A DNA stretch of 24,388 nt from an uncultured Oscillospiraceae bacterium (GTDB lineage: Bacteria > Bacillota > Clostridia > Oscillospirales > Oscillospiraceae): positions 1 to 24,388 of the forward strand of contig CAAFPE010000042.1 of assembly GCA_900764755.1 (NCBI GenBank). Direction: 5' to 3'. A program made the position numbers and the translations under genes. Under the pieces are notes generated by a model. It did not search any database and had not been told where the DNA came from. It worked only from the letters and a program-made list of their open reading frames with translations. Positions 1-7,116 of this stretch are shown here, one piece after another. The stretch's first letter is position 1. Every line of letters begins with the position of its first letter.

Positions 1-89
1 CCCGCCGGCCGGGGGGGGGGAACGAGAGACTGCTGACCCGCGGGGCCCGGCCGCTGCGGGGGGGGGGGGGCCATTTTCTGCTTGTGGAG
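1..89. repeat. GC-rich edge with long G tracts
   Basis: There is no gene here. The stretch holds a run of 10 G (11-20) and a run of 13 G (58-70), separated by GC-rich sequence. It lies downstream of the minus-strand ABC operon, so it should be that operon's 3' flank. I see no clean terminator. The G runs may be real or may reflect assembly or sequencing trouble near a contig end. Confidence 0.5.
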
Positions 90-812
90 TTACGAGAACT
101 GCCGGACTGGGGCGCGGAGGAGGGACCAGAGGGAACAGGCCAGCCCGGCGGCCAGCAGAAGGGCGGCGGGGAGAAGTAAGCGGACATCCCTCAGCCACTC
201 CGCCCGTGGACCGAAGATGAGGTACAGGTACAGAATGGAGGGGAGCAAATAGCTCCGGGGGCCGAAGCGCTGAGTCAGAGCGGCCAGCAGAAAGCCCAGG
301 AGCAGGCCGGCCAGCAGGATCAGCGGGGCGAGCCACCAGGCGTCCAGACCGAAGTCCTCCACCCGGAGCAGCCCGGTGTCATAGCTGGGGTCCCACAGCT
401 GGCCGCCGCCGGGGGCCTCGACCATCACCGCCGCGCCGGGCCGCCGCGCCAGAAGAGCCCACAGCCGGATACACAGGGTGCGCTCCAGCCAGGGGAGGAG
501 CAGGGCGGACAGGCTGACCAGCAGAGCGTCTGCCCCAATGAGGGCCAGGGTCAGCCCCAGCATCTGCCGCCGGGTGCGGCCCATCCGCACCCCGTCCTGG
601 AAGGTGACCAGCACCAGGCGCTGGGTCAGGGCGAAAAGGCTGAAGGCGCCGGCGAAGGGGAGAAGCGTGCCGGAGATGAGGATGGACTCCTCCGGACGGA
701 TCAGGACCATCACCACGGAGATGATGAACTGGATGACCAGAAAGGCTCCCCATAGGACGGCGAGCTGGATGCGGAGGACCGGGATATGGAGCTTGAAGAG
801 AGAATACAGCAT
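90..812 (-). CDS. ABC transporter-associated membrane protein (last gene of gntR operon)
   Basis: A 240-residue, very hydrophobic protein. About six membrane segments are visible: two in the first 60 residues, one near 85-110, and three after residue 155. A polar extracytoplasmic-type loop with a charged GGGQLWDPSYD stretch lies in the middle. It starts 6 bases after the preceding membrane gene, with GAGGTGA as ribosome binding site. Position in a GntR-ATPase-membrane-membrane operon makes it a likely permease subunit of an ABC-2-like exporter, resembling the layout of Bacillus ytr-type operons. The permease role is inferred from context. I recognise no sequence motif, and the substrate is unknown. 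Confidence 0.75.
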   Translation of the reverse strand: MLYSLFKLHIPVLRIQLAVLWGAFLVIQFIISVVMVLIRPEESILISGTLLPFAGAFSLFALTQRLVLVTFQDGVRMGRTRRQMLGLTLALIGADALLVSLSALLLPWLERTLCIRLWALLARRPGAAVMVEAPGGGQLWDPSYDTGLLRVEDFGLDAWWLAPLILLAGLLLGFLLAALTQRFGPRSYLLPSILYLYLIFGPRAEWLRDVRLLLPAALLLAAGLACSLWSLLRAPVRQFS

Positions 813-818
813 TTGTCG

Positions 819-1451
819 TCACCTCACAGAGAGCCGGGCCAAGGCCCGGAACAGCGGAAATTCCAGCAGTGCCGCCGATACTGGCAGAGACAGGAGCAGG
901 AACAGGGGCAGAGCCCCCCACACCGCGGGAGAGGCAAGGATCAGCCTGCAGGCGGGCCACAGAAGGATGAGCAGGAGCAGCCCGGCGGAGTAGAGCAGGC
1001 CGCCGGACAGCCGGGAGCGGCGCATCAGCAGTCCGGAGAGGCAGCCCAGCAGAACCGCCAGAAGGGCCAGACCGGAGTACAGGACCAGGGGCAGGAGGCC
1101 GCGGGGCCAGAGGCTGCTTGGAATGGTCTCCAGAGCGGGGAGGGGGAGCAGCCAGGGCAGTACCGCCGCCCCGGCCCCCAGGAGGGCGCACAGCTGGACG
1201 CCCAGCAGAAGGTCCCGCCGCCGCCCACCTAGGGAGAGGGCCAGGGGGAGCGCGGAAATGGCCAGATTCACCCCCTGCATCAGCAGGAACAGCAGTCCGA
1301 AACTGGGCAGAGCGTCGCAGAGGGCGGCGACAGGGCCGTCTGTCCCTCCGGCGATCCTGGGGAGCAGGAGAATAGCACCGGTGACGGAGATGGGCAGGAT
1401 CAACAGATAGGGCCGGAGGGTGTACAGCAGAAAGCGGGCGGTGCGTCTCAT
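819..1451 (-). CDS. ABC transporter membrane subunit, ABC-2-like
   Basis: A 210-residue integral membrane protein with roughly six hydrophobic segments and short Arg-rich loops such as LGGRRRDLLLG and LLMRRSRLSGG. The pattern 'GGRRRDLLLGVQL' resembles the cytoplasmic loop that precedes a helix in small ABC-2-type permeases. A similar MGRTRRQMLGLTL occurs in the next gene, so the two are probably diverged paralogues forming a heterodimeric membrane unit. The ATG follows GGGAGGTGA and lies 4 bases after the ATPase stop, consistent with translational coupling. Substrate unknown. Confidence 0.75.
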   Translation of the reverse strand: MRRTARFLLYTLRPYLLILPISVTGAILLLPRIAGGTDGPVAALCDALPSFGLLFLLMQGVNLAISALPLALSLGGRRRDLLLGVQLCALLGAGAAVLPWLLPLPALETIPSSLWPRGLLPLVLYSGLALLAVLLGCLSGLLMRRSRLSGGLLYSAGLLLLILLWPACRLILASPAVWGALPLFLLLSLPVSAALLEFPLFRALARLSVR

Positions 1452-1455
1452 GTCC

Positions 1456-2340
1456 TCACCTCCCGGCGGCGTCCGTCTGGCCGCACAGGGCGGTAAACAC
1501 CTCCTGAAGCTCCATAGGGGCCGTGTCCAAGCCGGAGGCGTCCAGGACCTCCAGCTGCTCCGGCGTGCCCCTGACGGTGTACAGCCTGCGCCGCCCGATG
1601 TCCCGGACGGAGAGAACGGTCAGCTCCCGGCAGGCTGCTTCTGTCTGGTTCGCGGGGCCGGAGACGGTGCGGAACTGCTCCAGCAGTTCGTCTGTGGGGC
1701 CGTGCTCCGTGATCCGGCCCCCGTTCAGGATCAGGACCTCCTCGAAGAGGGGGGCGGCCTCACCGATGATGTGGGTGGACAGGACGAAGGTGCGCCCAGT
1801 GTGGGAGAAGTCCTCCAGCAGCAGGCGGTAAAACTGCTCCCGGGCCACCGCGTCCAGCCCGGCCGTTGGCTCGTCCAGCAGAGTGAGGTCGGCCCGGCTG
1901 GCCAGGGCGGTCAGAACCGAGGCCATGGACAGCTGCCCCCGGGAGAGCTGGGAGAGCTTTTGGGAGGGATCCAGGCAGAACTCCTCCAGCAGGCGGTGGG
2001 CATAGCCCTCGTCCCAGTTGGGGTAGAAAATGGCGGCGGAGCGGAGATAGTATGCCAGCTTGAGGCTGTTCTGTCCGACGGCGGGGGCCTCACGGGCGAA
2101 GCACAGGTGATCCAGGGCGGCCTGGTTTTCCCACACCGGCTCCCCGCCGTAGGTGACGCTGCCCCGGTCAGGGGCCAGCTGGGCGGTGAGGATGGACAGC
2201 AGGGTGGTCTTGCCCACCCCGTTGCGTCCCAGCAGGCCATAGATCTTTCCCGGCTCCAGGGTCAGTTCCAGTTCCCGCAGGACCGCCTTTTTCCCAAAGG
2301 CCTTGCACACGCCCTGGGCACGCATAGTTCCAGTGTTCAT
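1456..2340 (-). CDS. ABC transporter ATP-binding protein
   Basis: The ATPase of the exporter encoded by this operon. It shows Walker A (GRNGVGKTT, near residue 40), a signature motif LSRGQLSM, Walker B LTLLDEPTAGLD with its glutamate, and an H-loop STH, in the usual order for one nucleotide-binding domain of about 220 residues. A roughly 60-residue C-terminal extension follows. A GTG codon at 2349 overlaps the gntR stop (GTGA), but it is only one base from the GGAG sequence. The ATG at 2340 is better spaced (10 bases), so I use it, giving 294 residues. It most resembles the YtrB/BcrA-like ATPases of GntR-controlled operons. The exported compound cannot be deduced. Confidence 0.9.
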   Translation of the reverse strand: MNTGTMRAQGVCKAFGKKAVLRELELTLEPGKIYGLLGRNGVGKTTLLSILTAQLAPDRGSVTYGGEPVWENQAALDHLCFAREAPAVGQNSLKLAYYLRSAAIFYPNWDEGYAHRLLEEFCLDPSQKLSQLSRGQLSMASVLTALASRADLTLLDEPTAGLDAVAREQFYRLLLEDFSHTGRTFVLSTHIIGEAAPLFEEVLILNGGRITEHGPTDELLEQFRTVSGPANQTEAACRELTVLSVRDIGRRRLYTVRGTPEQLEVLDASGLDTAPMELQEVFTALCGQTDAAGR

Positions 2341-2345
2341 CCAGT

Positions 2346-2720
2346 TCACACTCCTTCCTCAAATGCCTTGCGGACCATGTCCAGCATCGCCTCCTCCGAC
2401 AGGTCCAGGGAACGGGCCTCTTGGACCAGAGGGAGCACATAGCTGTCATAGAAGGCGGCGCGCCGCTGGACCTTGACGGCCTCCTCTGCCCCTGGGGCCA
2501 CGAACATCCCGATACCCCGGCGCTTATAGAGGACGCCGGAGGCCGCCAGAAGGTTGATGCCCTTGGCGGCGGTGGCGGGATTGATGCGGTAGGCCCGGGC
2601 CAGTTCGTTGGTGCTGGGGACCTGTTCCTCCTCCTGATAGACGCCCCGGAGGATGTCGTCCTCCAGCATCCGGGCGATCTGGAGATAGATCAGGGGCTGT
2701 CCCCCTGGGGGCGTTCCCAT
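2346..2720 (-). CDS. GntR-family (YtrA-type) transcriptional repressor
   Basis: A 124-residue regulator. The N-terminal winged helix begins with IYLQIARMLEDDI and continues through QVPSTNELARAYRINPATAAKGINLLAASGVLYKRRGIGMFV, which is the classic GntR DNA-binding pattern. Only about 45 residues follow it, a small C-terminal part typical of the YtrA subfamily rather than FadR or HutC types. The ATG is preceded by AAGGAGGAG. It is the first gene of the ABC operon and overlaps the ATPase gene. A 9-bp perfect inverted repeat over its own promoter (2741-2766) is the probable operator, implying autorepression relieved by an unknown signal, often cell-wall antibiotics in this family. Confidence 0.92.
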   Translation of the reverse strand: MGTPPGGQPLIYLQIARMLEDDILRGVYQEEEQVPSTNELARAYRINPATAAKGINLLAASGVLYKRRGIGMFVAPGAEEAVKVQRRAAFYDSYVLPLVQEARSLDLSEEAMLDMVRKAFEEGV

Positions 2721-2740
2721 GTGATCTCCTCCTTGTTCGT

Positions 2741-2766
2741 TGGTTCATTACTTATGCAATGAACCA
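2741..2766 (-). promoter_or_regulatory. Probable GntR operator (9-8-9 inverted repeat)
   Basis: TGGTTCATT (2741-2749) and AATGAACCA (2758-2766) form a perfect inverted repeat with an 8-bp spacer. It overlaps the -10 box of the gntR operon promoter and the transcription start region. The size and placement fit a YtrA-type operator. Binding is inferred. Confidence 0.7.
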
Positions 2767-2791
2767 TATCACACTCAGAGGCGGCTGTCAA
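2763..2791 (-). promoter_or_regulatory. Sigma-70-type promoter of the gntR-ABC operon
   Basis: On the minus strand TTGACA (plus positions 2786-2791) is separated by 17 bases from TATGGT (2763-2768). The consensus -35, ideal spacing and location 40-70 bases upstream of the gntR start support it. The -10 lies inside the operator. Confidence 0.7.
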
Positions 2792-2799
2792 GGGGGCAG

Positions 2800-2828
2800 T
2801 TGACAATCATCCGATTTCGGACTATAAT
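2800..2828 (+). promoter_or_regulatory. Consensus sigma-70 promoter of marR-MATE operon
   Basis: TTGACA (2800-2805), a 17-base spacer and TATAAT (2823-2828) match the consensus exactly. It is divergent from, and only 8 bases away from, the -35 of the gntR promoter. Full-consensus strength makes tight repression by the overlapping palindrome likely. Confidence 0.85.
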
Positions 2829-2848
2829 ATAGTCCGAAATCGGATGAT
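2806..2848 (+). promoter_or_regulatory. 43-bp perfect palindrome, probable MarR operator
   Basis: Two 21-base arms (2806-2826 and 2828-2848) are exact reverse complements around a single central A (2827). The core contains CCGATTTCGG and its mirror CCGAAATCGG. The palindrome covers the spacer, the -10 box and the start region of the marR promoter. MarR proteins bind such dyads as dimers. Two dimers or one extended site are possible. Confidence 0.8.
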
Positions 2849-2860
2849 ATGGAGGCTGCA

Positions 2861-3343
2861 ATGGAAGAACTGACGTTTTCCCGGTTTATCCGGGCGTTCA
2901 ATGAGGCAGATAAGGAAATGAATATCATTTACCACCGTCTGGCCCGGCACTACCGCCTGTCGGACAGTGTGTTTTGGGTGCTGTATTTGCTGGGGGAGGC
3001 CCAAGGGCCCATGACTCAGACCAAGCTGTGCAGTGCGCTGTTCCTCAGCAAGCAGACGGTGAACTCTGCGCTGAAAAAGCTGGAGAGCCGAGGGTATCTG
3101 CGGATGGAGAGTATGTCCGGCGACCGGCGCAACAAGCTTCTGTCCTTGACAGATCGGGGAGAGGAGCTGCTGCGCCTGGCGGTGGAGCCCACTCTGGCTA
3201 TGGAGGAGCGGGCCTTTCTGCACCTGACGCCGGAGGAGCGGCGGACCTATCTGGATCTGACCCATAAATATTTGAATGCGATCCGGGAGGAGACGGAGCC
3301 CCTGCTGAACCAGTCTGTCCCGGAGGAGTGGGAGGATGTATGA
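2861..3343 (+). CDS. MarR-family transcriptional regulator
   Basis: A winged-helix repressor of about 160 residues. The central region GPMTQTKLCSALFLSKQTVNSALKKLESRGYL is the helix-turn-helix, followed by the wing SGDRRNKLLSLTDRG with the conserved DRR-type turn. Flanking helices form the dimer interface. An ATG at 2849 is possible, but the only good ribosome site, GGAGG at 2851-2855, lies inside that frame. The ATG at 2861, 5 bases further on, is therefore the better start. The stop overlaps the MATE start (ATGA). It probably represses its own promoter and the efflux gene, and is released by a toxic ligand. Confidence 0.93.
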   Translation: MEELTFSRFIRAFNEADKEMNIIYHRLARHYRLSDSVFWVLYLLGEAQGPMTQTKLCSALFLSKQTVNSALKKLESRGYLRMESMSGDRRNKLLSLTDRGEELLRLAVEPTLAMEERAFLHLTPEERRTYLDLTHKYLNAIREETEPLLNQSVPEEWEDV

Positions 3344-4671
3344 AGATCAAGCTGTCAGACCATTTTACATACGGGCGGCTGCTGCGATTCACCCTGCCGT
3401 CGGTGGTGATGATGGTGATTGCCTCAATTTACAGTGTGGTGGACGGCCTGTTCGTCTCTAATCTGGTGGGAGATATGGCTCTGTCAGCCATCAATATCAT
3501 CTTCCCTGTGGCTATGATCATTGGGGCCTTCGGCTTTATGCTGGGGACTGGGGGCAGTGCGATTGTGGCCCGCACGCTGGGAGAAGGGCGGCAGGAGCTG
3601 GCTCAGCGGTACTTTTCCATGATCATTTACGCTGTGATCCTGCTTGGGGGCGCGCTGACTGTGGTAAGTGTCTGGCTTACGGAGCCCATTGCCCGGCTGG
3701 CAGGGGCCAGCGACGTGCTGATCCGGGACTGCGTGGTCTATGGGCGGATCCTTCTGCTGGGGAGCGTCCCGTTTATGCTTCAGGTCTGCTTTCAAAGCTT
3801 CTTTGTGGTGGCAGAGCGTCCTCAACTGGGGCTGGTGTTCTCTATTGCAGCAGGTGTGACCAATATGGTGCTGGACTATGTGTTCATCGCGGTGTTCCAG
3901 CTGGGGATCGCAGGGGCGGCCATCGCCACGATCGTGGGATATATTGTGGGTGGCGTCATCCCGCTGTTCTACTTTGCTGCGGGGGAGCGGTCCGGCCTGC
4001 GGCTGACCAGAAGTCAGCTCTATCCCAGGCAGCTGCTTCAGGCGTGCAGCAACGGCTCGTCGGAGCTGATGAGCAACATCTCCTCCTCGGTGATCAGCAT
4101 TTTGTATAATCTCCAGCTGATGCGTATGGTGGGTGAATTGGGCGTGGCGGCCTACTCGGTGATGATGTACGTGGATTTTGTCTTTGTGGCCGCATTTTTG
4201 GGATTTTCCATCGGCAGTGCGCCCATCATCAGCTACCACTATGGCGCGGACAATCAGAGTGAGCTGAAAAGCGTGTTCCGCAAGAGCCTGTGGGTCATCG
4301 GAGTGACCTCAGCAGCGATGGTGGTGATCTCAGAGGCCCTGAGCTATCCCCTGTCCTTTGCCTTTGTGGGGTACCATCCGGAACTGCTGGAGATGACGGT
4401 GCAGGGCTTCCGCCTGTTTGCGCTGGGCTATCTGTTCTGCGGCATCAATATTTATGCATCGTCCTTCTTTACTGCCCTGTGTAACGGGGGGGTGTCGGCC
4501 CTGCTCTCCTTCCTGCGCTCCCTGCTCCTCCGGGGTGGGATGGTGCTGCTGATGCCCCTGCTGTTCGGGCTGGACGGGATCTGGTCCGCAGTGATCGCCG
4601 CCGAGGGGGTGGGGGCTGTGGCGGCTGTGGCTGCGATGATTTTGCTGCATAAGAGATACCACTATTGGTAG
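3340..4671 (+). CDS. MATE-family multidrug efflux transporter
   Basis: A 443-residue membrane protein with the two-bundle, roughly 12-helix layout of the MATE family. The N-terminal part LLRFTLPSVVMMVIASIYSVVDGLFVSN is typical of the DinF/NorM-like clostridial branch, and AINIIFPVAMIIGAFGFMLGTGGSAIVARTLGEG is the matching second/third helix region. It exports drugs or cationic compounds using a Na+ or H+ gradient. The ATG at 3340 follows GGGAGG and overlaps the marR stop, so an upstream GTG at 3328 is unlikely. MarR control of a MATE pump is a common arrangement. The substrate is not readable from sequence. Confidence 0.92.
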   Translation: MKIKLSDHFTYGRLLRFTLPSVVMMVIASIYSVVDGLFVSNLVGDMALSAINIIFPVAMIIGAFGFMLGTGGSAIVARTLGEGRQELAQRYFSMIIYAVILLGGALTVVSVWLTEPIARLAGASDVLIRDCVVYGRILLLGSVPFMLQVCFQSFFVVAERPQLGLVFSIAAGVTNMVLDYVFIAVFQLGIAGAAIATIVGYIVGGVIPLFYFAAGERSGLRLTRSQLYPRQLLQACSNGSSELMSNISSSVISILYNLQLMRMVGELGVAAYSVMMYVDFVFVAAFLGFSIGSAPIISYHYGADNQSELKSVFRKSLWVIGVTSAAMVVISEALSYPLSFAFVGYHPELLEMTVQGFRLFALGYLFCGINIYASSFFTALCNGGVSALLSFLRSLLLRGGMVLLMPLLFGLDGIWSAVIAAEGVGAVAAVAAMILLHKRYHYW

Positions 4672-4727
4672 AGGTGGGGAGGAGCCTGGGATATGAACCA
4701 AACGGCTTCCACCATGGAAAGAATGGT

Positions 4728-4756
4728 TTGACACGAAATCGTTCCTGTGATAGCAT
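4728..4756 (+). promoter_or_regulatory. Promoter of the nitroreductase gene
   Basis: TTGACA (4728-4733) is followed after 17 bases by TAGCAT (4751-4756), about 35 bases before the start codon. This suggests separate transcription from the MATE operon. Confidence 0.6.
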
Positions 4757-4790
4757 AGCTTGAATCCAATGTGCCAATGGAGGGATCTTG

Positions 4791-5339
4791 ATGCAGGTCG
4801 ATGTATGTATTCAAACCAGAAGAAGTGTCCGAAAGTATTCCGATCAGGAGATCAGCAACGATACACTGCGGGAGATCATAGATTTGGCCCGCTATTCTCC
4901 GTCCTGGAAAAACACGCAGGTGGTTCGCTATCATGTGGTGAAAAATGCGGGCCTCAAGGAGAAGATCGCGCAGGACTGTGTGCTGGGCTTTGACTTCAAT
5001 GCCAAGACGATCGTTCGCTGCAACGCGCTGGTGATCGTCTCTGTGGTGGAGAAGGTCAGCGGCTATGAGGCCGACGGCAGCTATTCGACCACGCAGGAGG
5101 ACCGCTGGGAGATGTTTGACGCCGGGATCGCAAACCAGACGTTCTGCCTGGCGGCCCACAGCAAGGGGATCGGGAGTGTGATCCTGGGCGTGTTCGATGA
5201 GCACAAGATCCGCCAGTATCTCACACTGCCGGAAAATGAGCGGGTCACCAATCTGATCGCGCTGGGCTATCCACTGGAGGGGGCCAAGAGCGCCCCGCCC
5301 CGGAAGGAAGTCTCCCAGCTGCTTGAGATCGTGGAGTGA
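4791..5339 (+). CDS. Nitroreductase family FMN-dependent oxidoreductase
   Basis: A 182-residue flavoprotein of the NfsA/NfnB superfamily. The N-terminal RRSVRKYSDQEIS with following LREIIDLARYSPSWKNTQ is the FMN-phosphate binding segment and the SPS-x-x-NTQ motif. FDAGIANQTFCLAAHSKGIGSVILGVFDEHKIRQYL is the typical second half, ending with VTNLIALGYPLEGAK. The family reduces nitro compounds, quinones or similar substrates with NAD(P)H, and the true substrate here is unknown. The ATG at 4791 is 6 bases after GGAGGG; a TTG three bases earlier is less likely. It lies beside a drug-efflux operon but has its own promoter and terminator. Confidence 0.92.
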   Translation: MQVDVCIQTRRSVRKYSDQEISNDTLREIIDLARYSPSWKNTQVVRYHVVKNAGLKEKIAQDCVLGFDFNAKTIVRCNALVIVSVVEKVSGYEADGSYSTTQEDRWEMFDAGIANQTFCLAAHSKGIGSVILGVFDEHKIRQYLTLPENERVTNLIALGYPLEGAKSAPPRKEVSQLLEIVE

Positions 5340-5360
5340 ATGGTATCGTATCAGAGTGAC

Positions 5361-5399
5361 AAAACAGGAGGACTGCCGCTGCGGCAGTCCTCCTGTTTT
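5361..5399. terminator. Bidirectional Rho-independent terminator
   Basis: A perfect 19-base inverted repeat (5361-5379 and 5381-5399) around one T, with an A tract on the left and TTTT on the right. It stops nitroreductase transcription, and could also stop minus-strand transcription. Confidence 0.9.
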
Positions 5400-5598
5400 G
5401 ATGCACCCATCTCTTTTGTTCGTCTTGCTGCGCCTTGTCCTGTGGATCAGGTACGATAATGGACCCGTTGACACTGCCTGCGCGACTTTCCGGGCGGCAG
5501 ATATAGCCCCGTTTCCGCGGCTGGTACCACAGTTCAACGATACCTAAGTCAGGATTGCGGCGGAACATATCCCAGATCATCTTGCGTGCTGCTTCCGG

Positions 5599-5627
5599 TT
5601 GCGCCCCCTCTGAAAATGTGTTATACT
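5599..5627 (+). promoter_or_regulatory. Promoter of the mnmA cluster
   Basis: TTGCGC (5599-5604), 17 bases, then TATACT (5622-5627) with an extended TGT just upstream. It lies about 45 bases before the mnmA start. Confidence 0.6.
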
Positions 5628-5673
5628 TAATATCTGTCAAAATCGTACCTGACAGGTTGAGGAGGATGATGAT

Positions 5674-6762
5674 TTGCGCGATTCCATTGCGGTGGCGATG
5701 AGCGGCGGAGTGGACAGCGCGGTGGCTGCCTGGCTGCTCCGGCAGCAAGGGGAGCAGCCGGTGGGGATCACTATGCGCCTGTTTGCTCCGGAGGACCTGG
5801 CCCCCGGCCAGGGGGAGCGGTGCCACATCCTGGAGGATATTCAGGACGCCCAGGCTGTCGCCGCCCAGCTGGGCATCCCACACCACGCCCTGGACCTGTC
5901 CGTCCCCTTCCGGGAGCAGGTCATGGAGCCCTTTGTCCGGGCGTATGAGCAGGGCCGCACCCCAAACCCCTGTGTGACCTGCAACCGGACCATCAAATTC
6001 GGTGCGCTGCTGGAGGCTGCCGGACAGCTGGGTTGCGGTCGTCTGGCCACGGGGCACTACGCCCGTACCGAACGGGACGCCGGCAGTGGACGGATCCTGC
6101 TCAAGCGGGCGGTCCACCCGGAGAAGGACCAGAGTTATGTCCTCTGGTCCCTGTCCCAGGCTCAGCTGGAGCGGGTGTGCCTTCCGCTGGGCGGCCTGTC
6201 CAAGGAGGAGATCCGGGCCATCGCGGAGGAGCAGGGGCTGGTCAGCGCCCGCAGGCGGGACAGCCAGGACATCTGTTTCGTCCCAGATGGGGATTATGCC
6301 GCCTTCCTCTGTCACCACACCGGCCGGACCTATCCCCCCGGCCCCTTCTGCGACCCGGAGGGGAAGGTGCTGGGCGTCCACGAGGGGATCATCCACTATA
6401 CGGTAGGTCAGCGCCGGGGCCTGAAGCTCTCCTCCAATCAGGGACGCCTTTACGTCAAGGAGGTCTGTCCCCAGGAGAACCGGGTGGTCCTGTCGGACAA
6501 CCAGGCGCTGTTTCACCGGGGGCTTGAGGGAAAGGAACTGAACCTGATCCCCACAGAGCGGTTGGACCAGCCCATCCGGGTGCAGGCCCGGATCCGGTAC
6601 CGCATGACGCCCCAGCCGGCTCTGCTGGAGCAGACCGGACCGGATACCTGCCGCGTTACCTTTGACCAGCCCCAGCGGGCCATCACCCCGGGGCAGTCTG
6701 TTGTTTTTTATGACGGCCCGCTGGTTGTGGGCGGGGCCGTGATCTGGAAGGAGGAGGACTGA
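5674..6762 (+). CDS. mnmA: tRNA-specific 2-thiouridylase MnmA
   Basis: A 362-residue enzyme that adds sulfur to U34 of tRNA-Lys, -Glu and -Gln using ATP and a persulfide carrier. The PP-loop MSGGVDSAVAAWLL is at residues 9-22. The catalytic cysteine is in NPCVTCN (Cys100) and the second in QDICF (Cys201). TGHYAR and the QSYVLW segment are family hallmarks, and the C-terminal beta-barrel contains YTVGQRRGL. The start is TTG at 5674, 8 bases after GAGGAGG; nearby ATGs are in other frames. It heads a same-strand cluster ending with metG, so translation-related genes are grouped here. Confidence 0.96.
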   Translation: MRDSIAVAMSGGVDSAVAAWLLRQQGEQPVGITMRLFAPEDLAPGQGERCHILEDIQDAQAVAAQLGIPHHALDLSVPFREQVMEPFVRAYEQGRTPNPCVTCNRTIKFGALLEAAGQLGCGRLATGHYARTERDAGSGRILLKRAVHPEKDQSYVLWSLSQAQLERVCLPLGGLSKEEIRAIAEEQGLVSARRRDSQDICFVPDGDYAAFLCHHTGRTYPPGPFCDPEGKVLGVHEGIIHYTVGQRRGLKLSSNQGRLYVKEVCPQENRVVLSDNQALFHRGLEGKELNLIPTERLDQPIRVQARIRYRMTPQPALLEQTGPDTCRVTFDQPQRAITPGQSVVFYDGPLVVGGAVIWKEED

Positions 6763-6766
6763 GTCC

Positions 6767-7078
6767 ATGAGCCATAAGAAGCGTAAAAAGCGCCATCCTC
6801 AGACCAAGCGCCCGGTGAGCGCGCCGGTGGAGGAGTCGGAGTTTGCGTCGGACGGTACCCGCAAGCGGATGAACAGCACCACCCGGAGCATCCTGCTGTT
6901 CGCCCTGGTCCTGCTGGCCGCGACGGAGGCGATGTTCCGCGCCGGCCTTTTGCCTGAGGCGGTCTCTAACGTGATTGCCATCGTGGGCCTGGTCCTGCTG
7001 ATGATCGCCCTGTGGTTCCAGTTCGGGGATCCCTCCGGCGGCGGCCGGACGTCCTCTGGAAACCCGAAGCTGAAGTGA
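6767..7078 (+). CDS. Small two-helix membrane protein, unknown
   Basis: A 103-residue protein. The first 40 residues are very basic and polar (KKRKKRHPQTKRP), and are followed by two hydrophobic helices (about 42-62 and 66-86) joined by a short loop with MFRAGLLPE. The C-terminus is polar and Gly/Ser-rich. It starts 4 bases after mnmA, with GGAGGAGGA as ribosome site inside the mnmA end, so the two are co-translated. I do not recognise a family. The basic head suggests a cytoplasmic N-terminus near nucleic acid or lipid headgroups. Confidence 0.7.
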   Translation: MSHKKRKKRHPQTKRPVSAPVEESEFASDGTRKRMNSTTRSILLFALVLLAATEAMFRAGLLPEAVSNVIAIVGLVLLMIALWFQFGDPSGGGRTSSGNPKLK

Positions 7079-7116
7079 GGGCCGGGCCTGCGGCCCGGTG
7101 ATCGAGGAGGTTTTCA

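Larger units (their letters stand above)
5245..5640 (-). other. Possible minus-strand hypothetical gene or gene remnant
   Basis: This otherwise empty 330-base gap carries a minus-strand frame of unusually protein-like composition: FRRNPDLGIVELWYQP, then RKRGYICRPESR and GSIIVPDPQ. Possible starts are a TTG at 5640 or an ATG at 5580. No good ribosome binding site is seen, and no stop occurs before the frame runs through the terminator hairpin into the nitroreductase gene, ending at 5245. It may therefore be a remnant whose stop was lost. I do not recognise the family. The sequence upstream overlaps the mnmA promoter. Confidence 0.3.

Noticed and set aside
5641..6768. Upper part of a long minus-strand frame (5245-6768)
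   Set aside because: This part is antisense to mnmA and is an artefact. Only the portion below 5640 is protein-like, and it is listed separately with low confidence.
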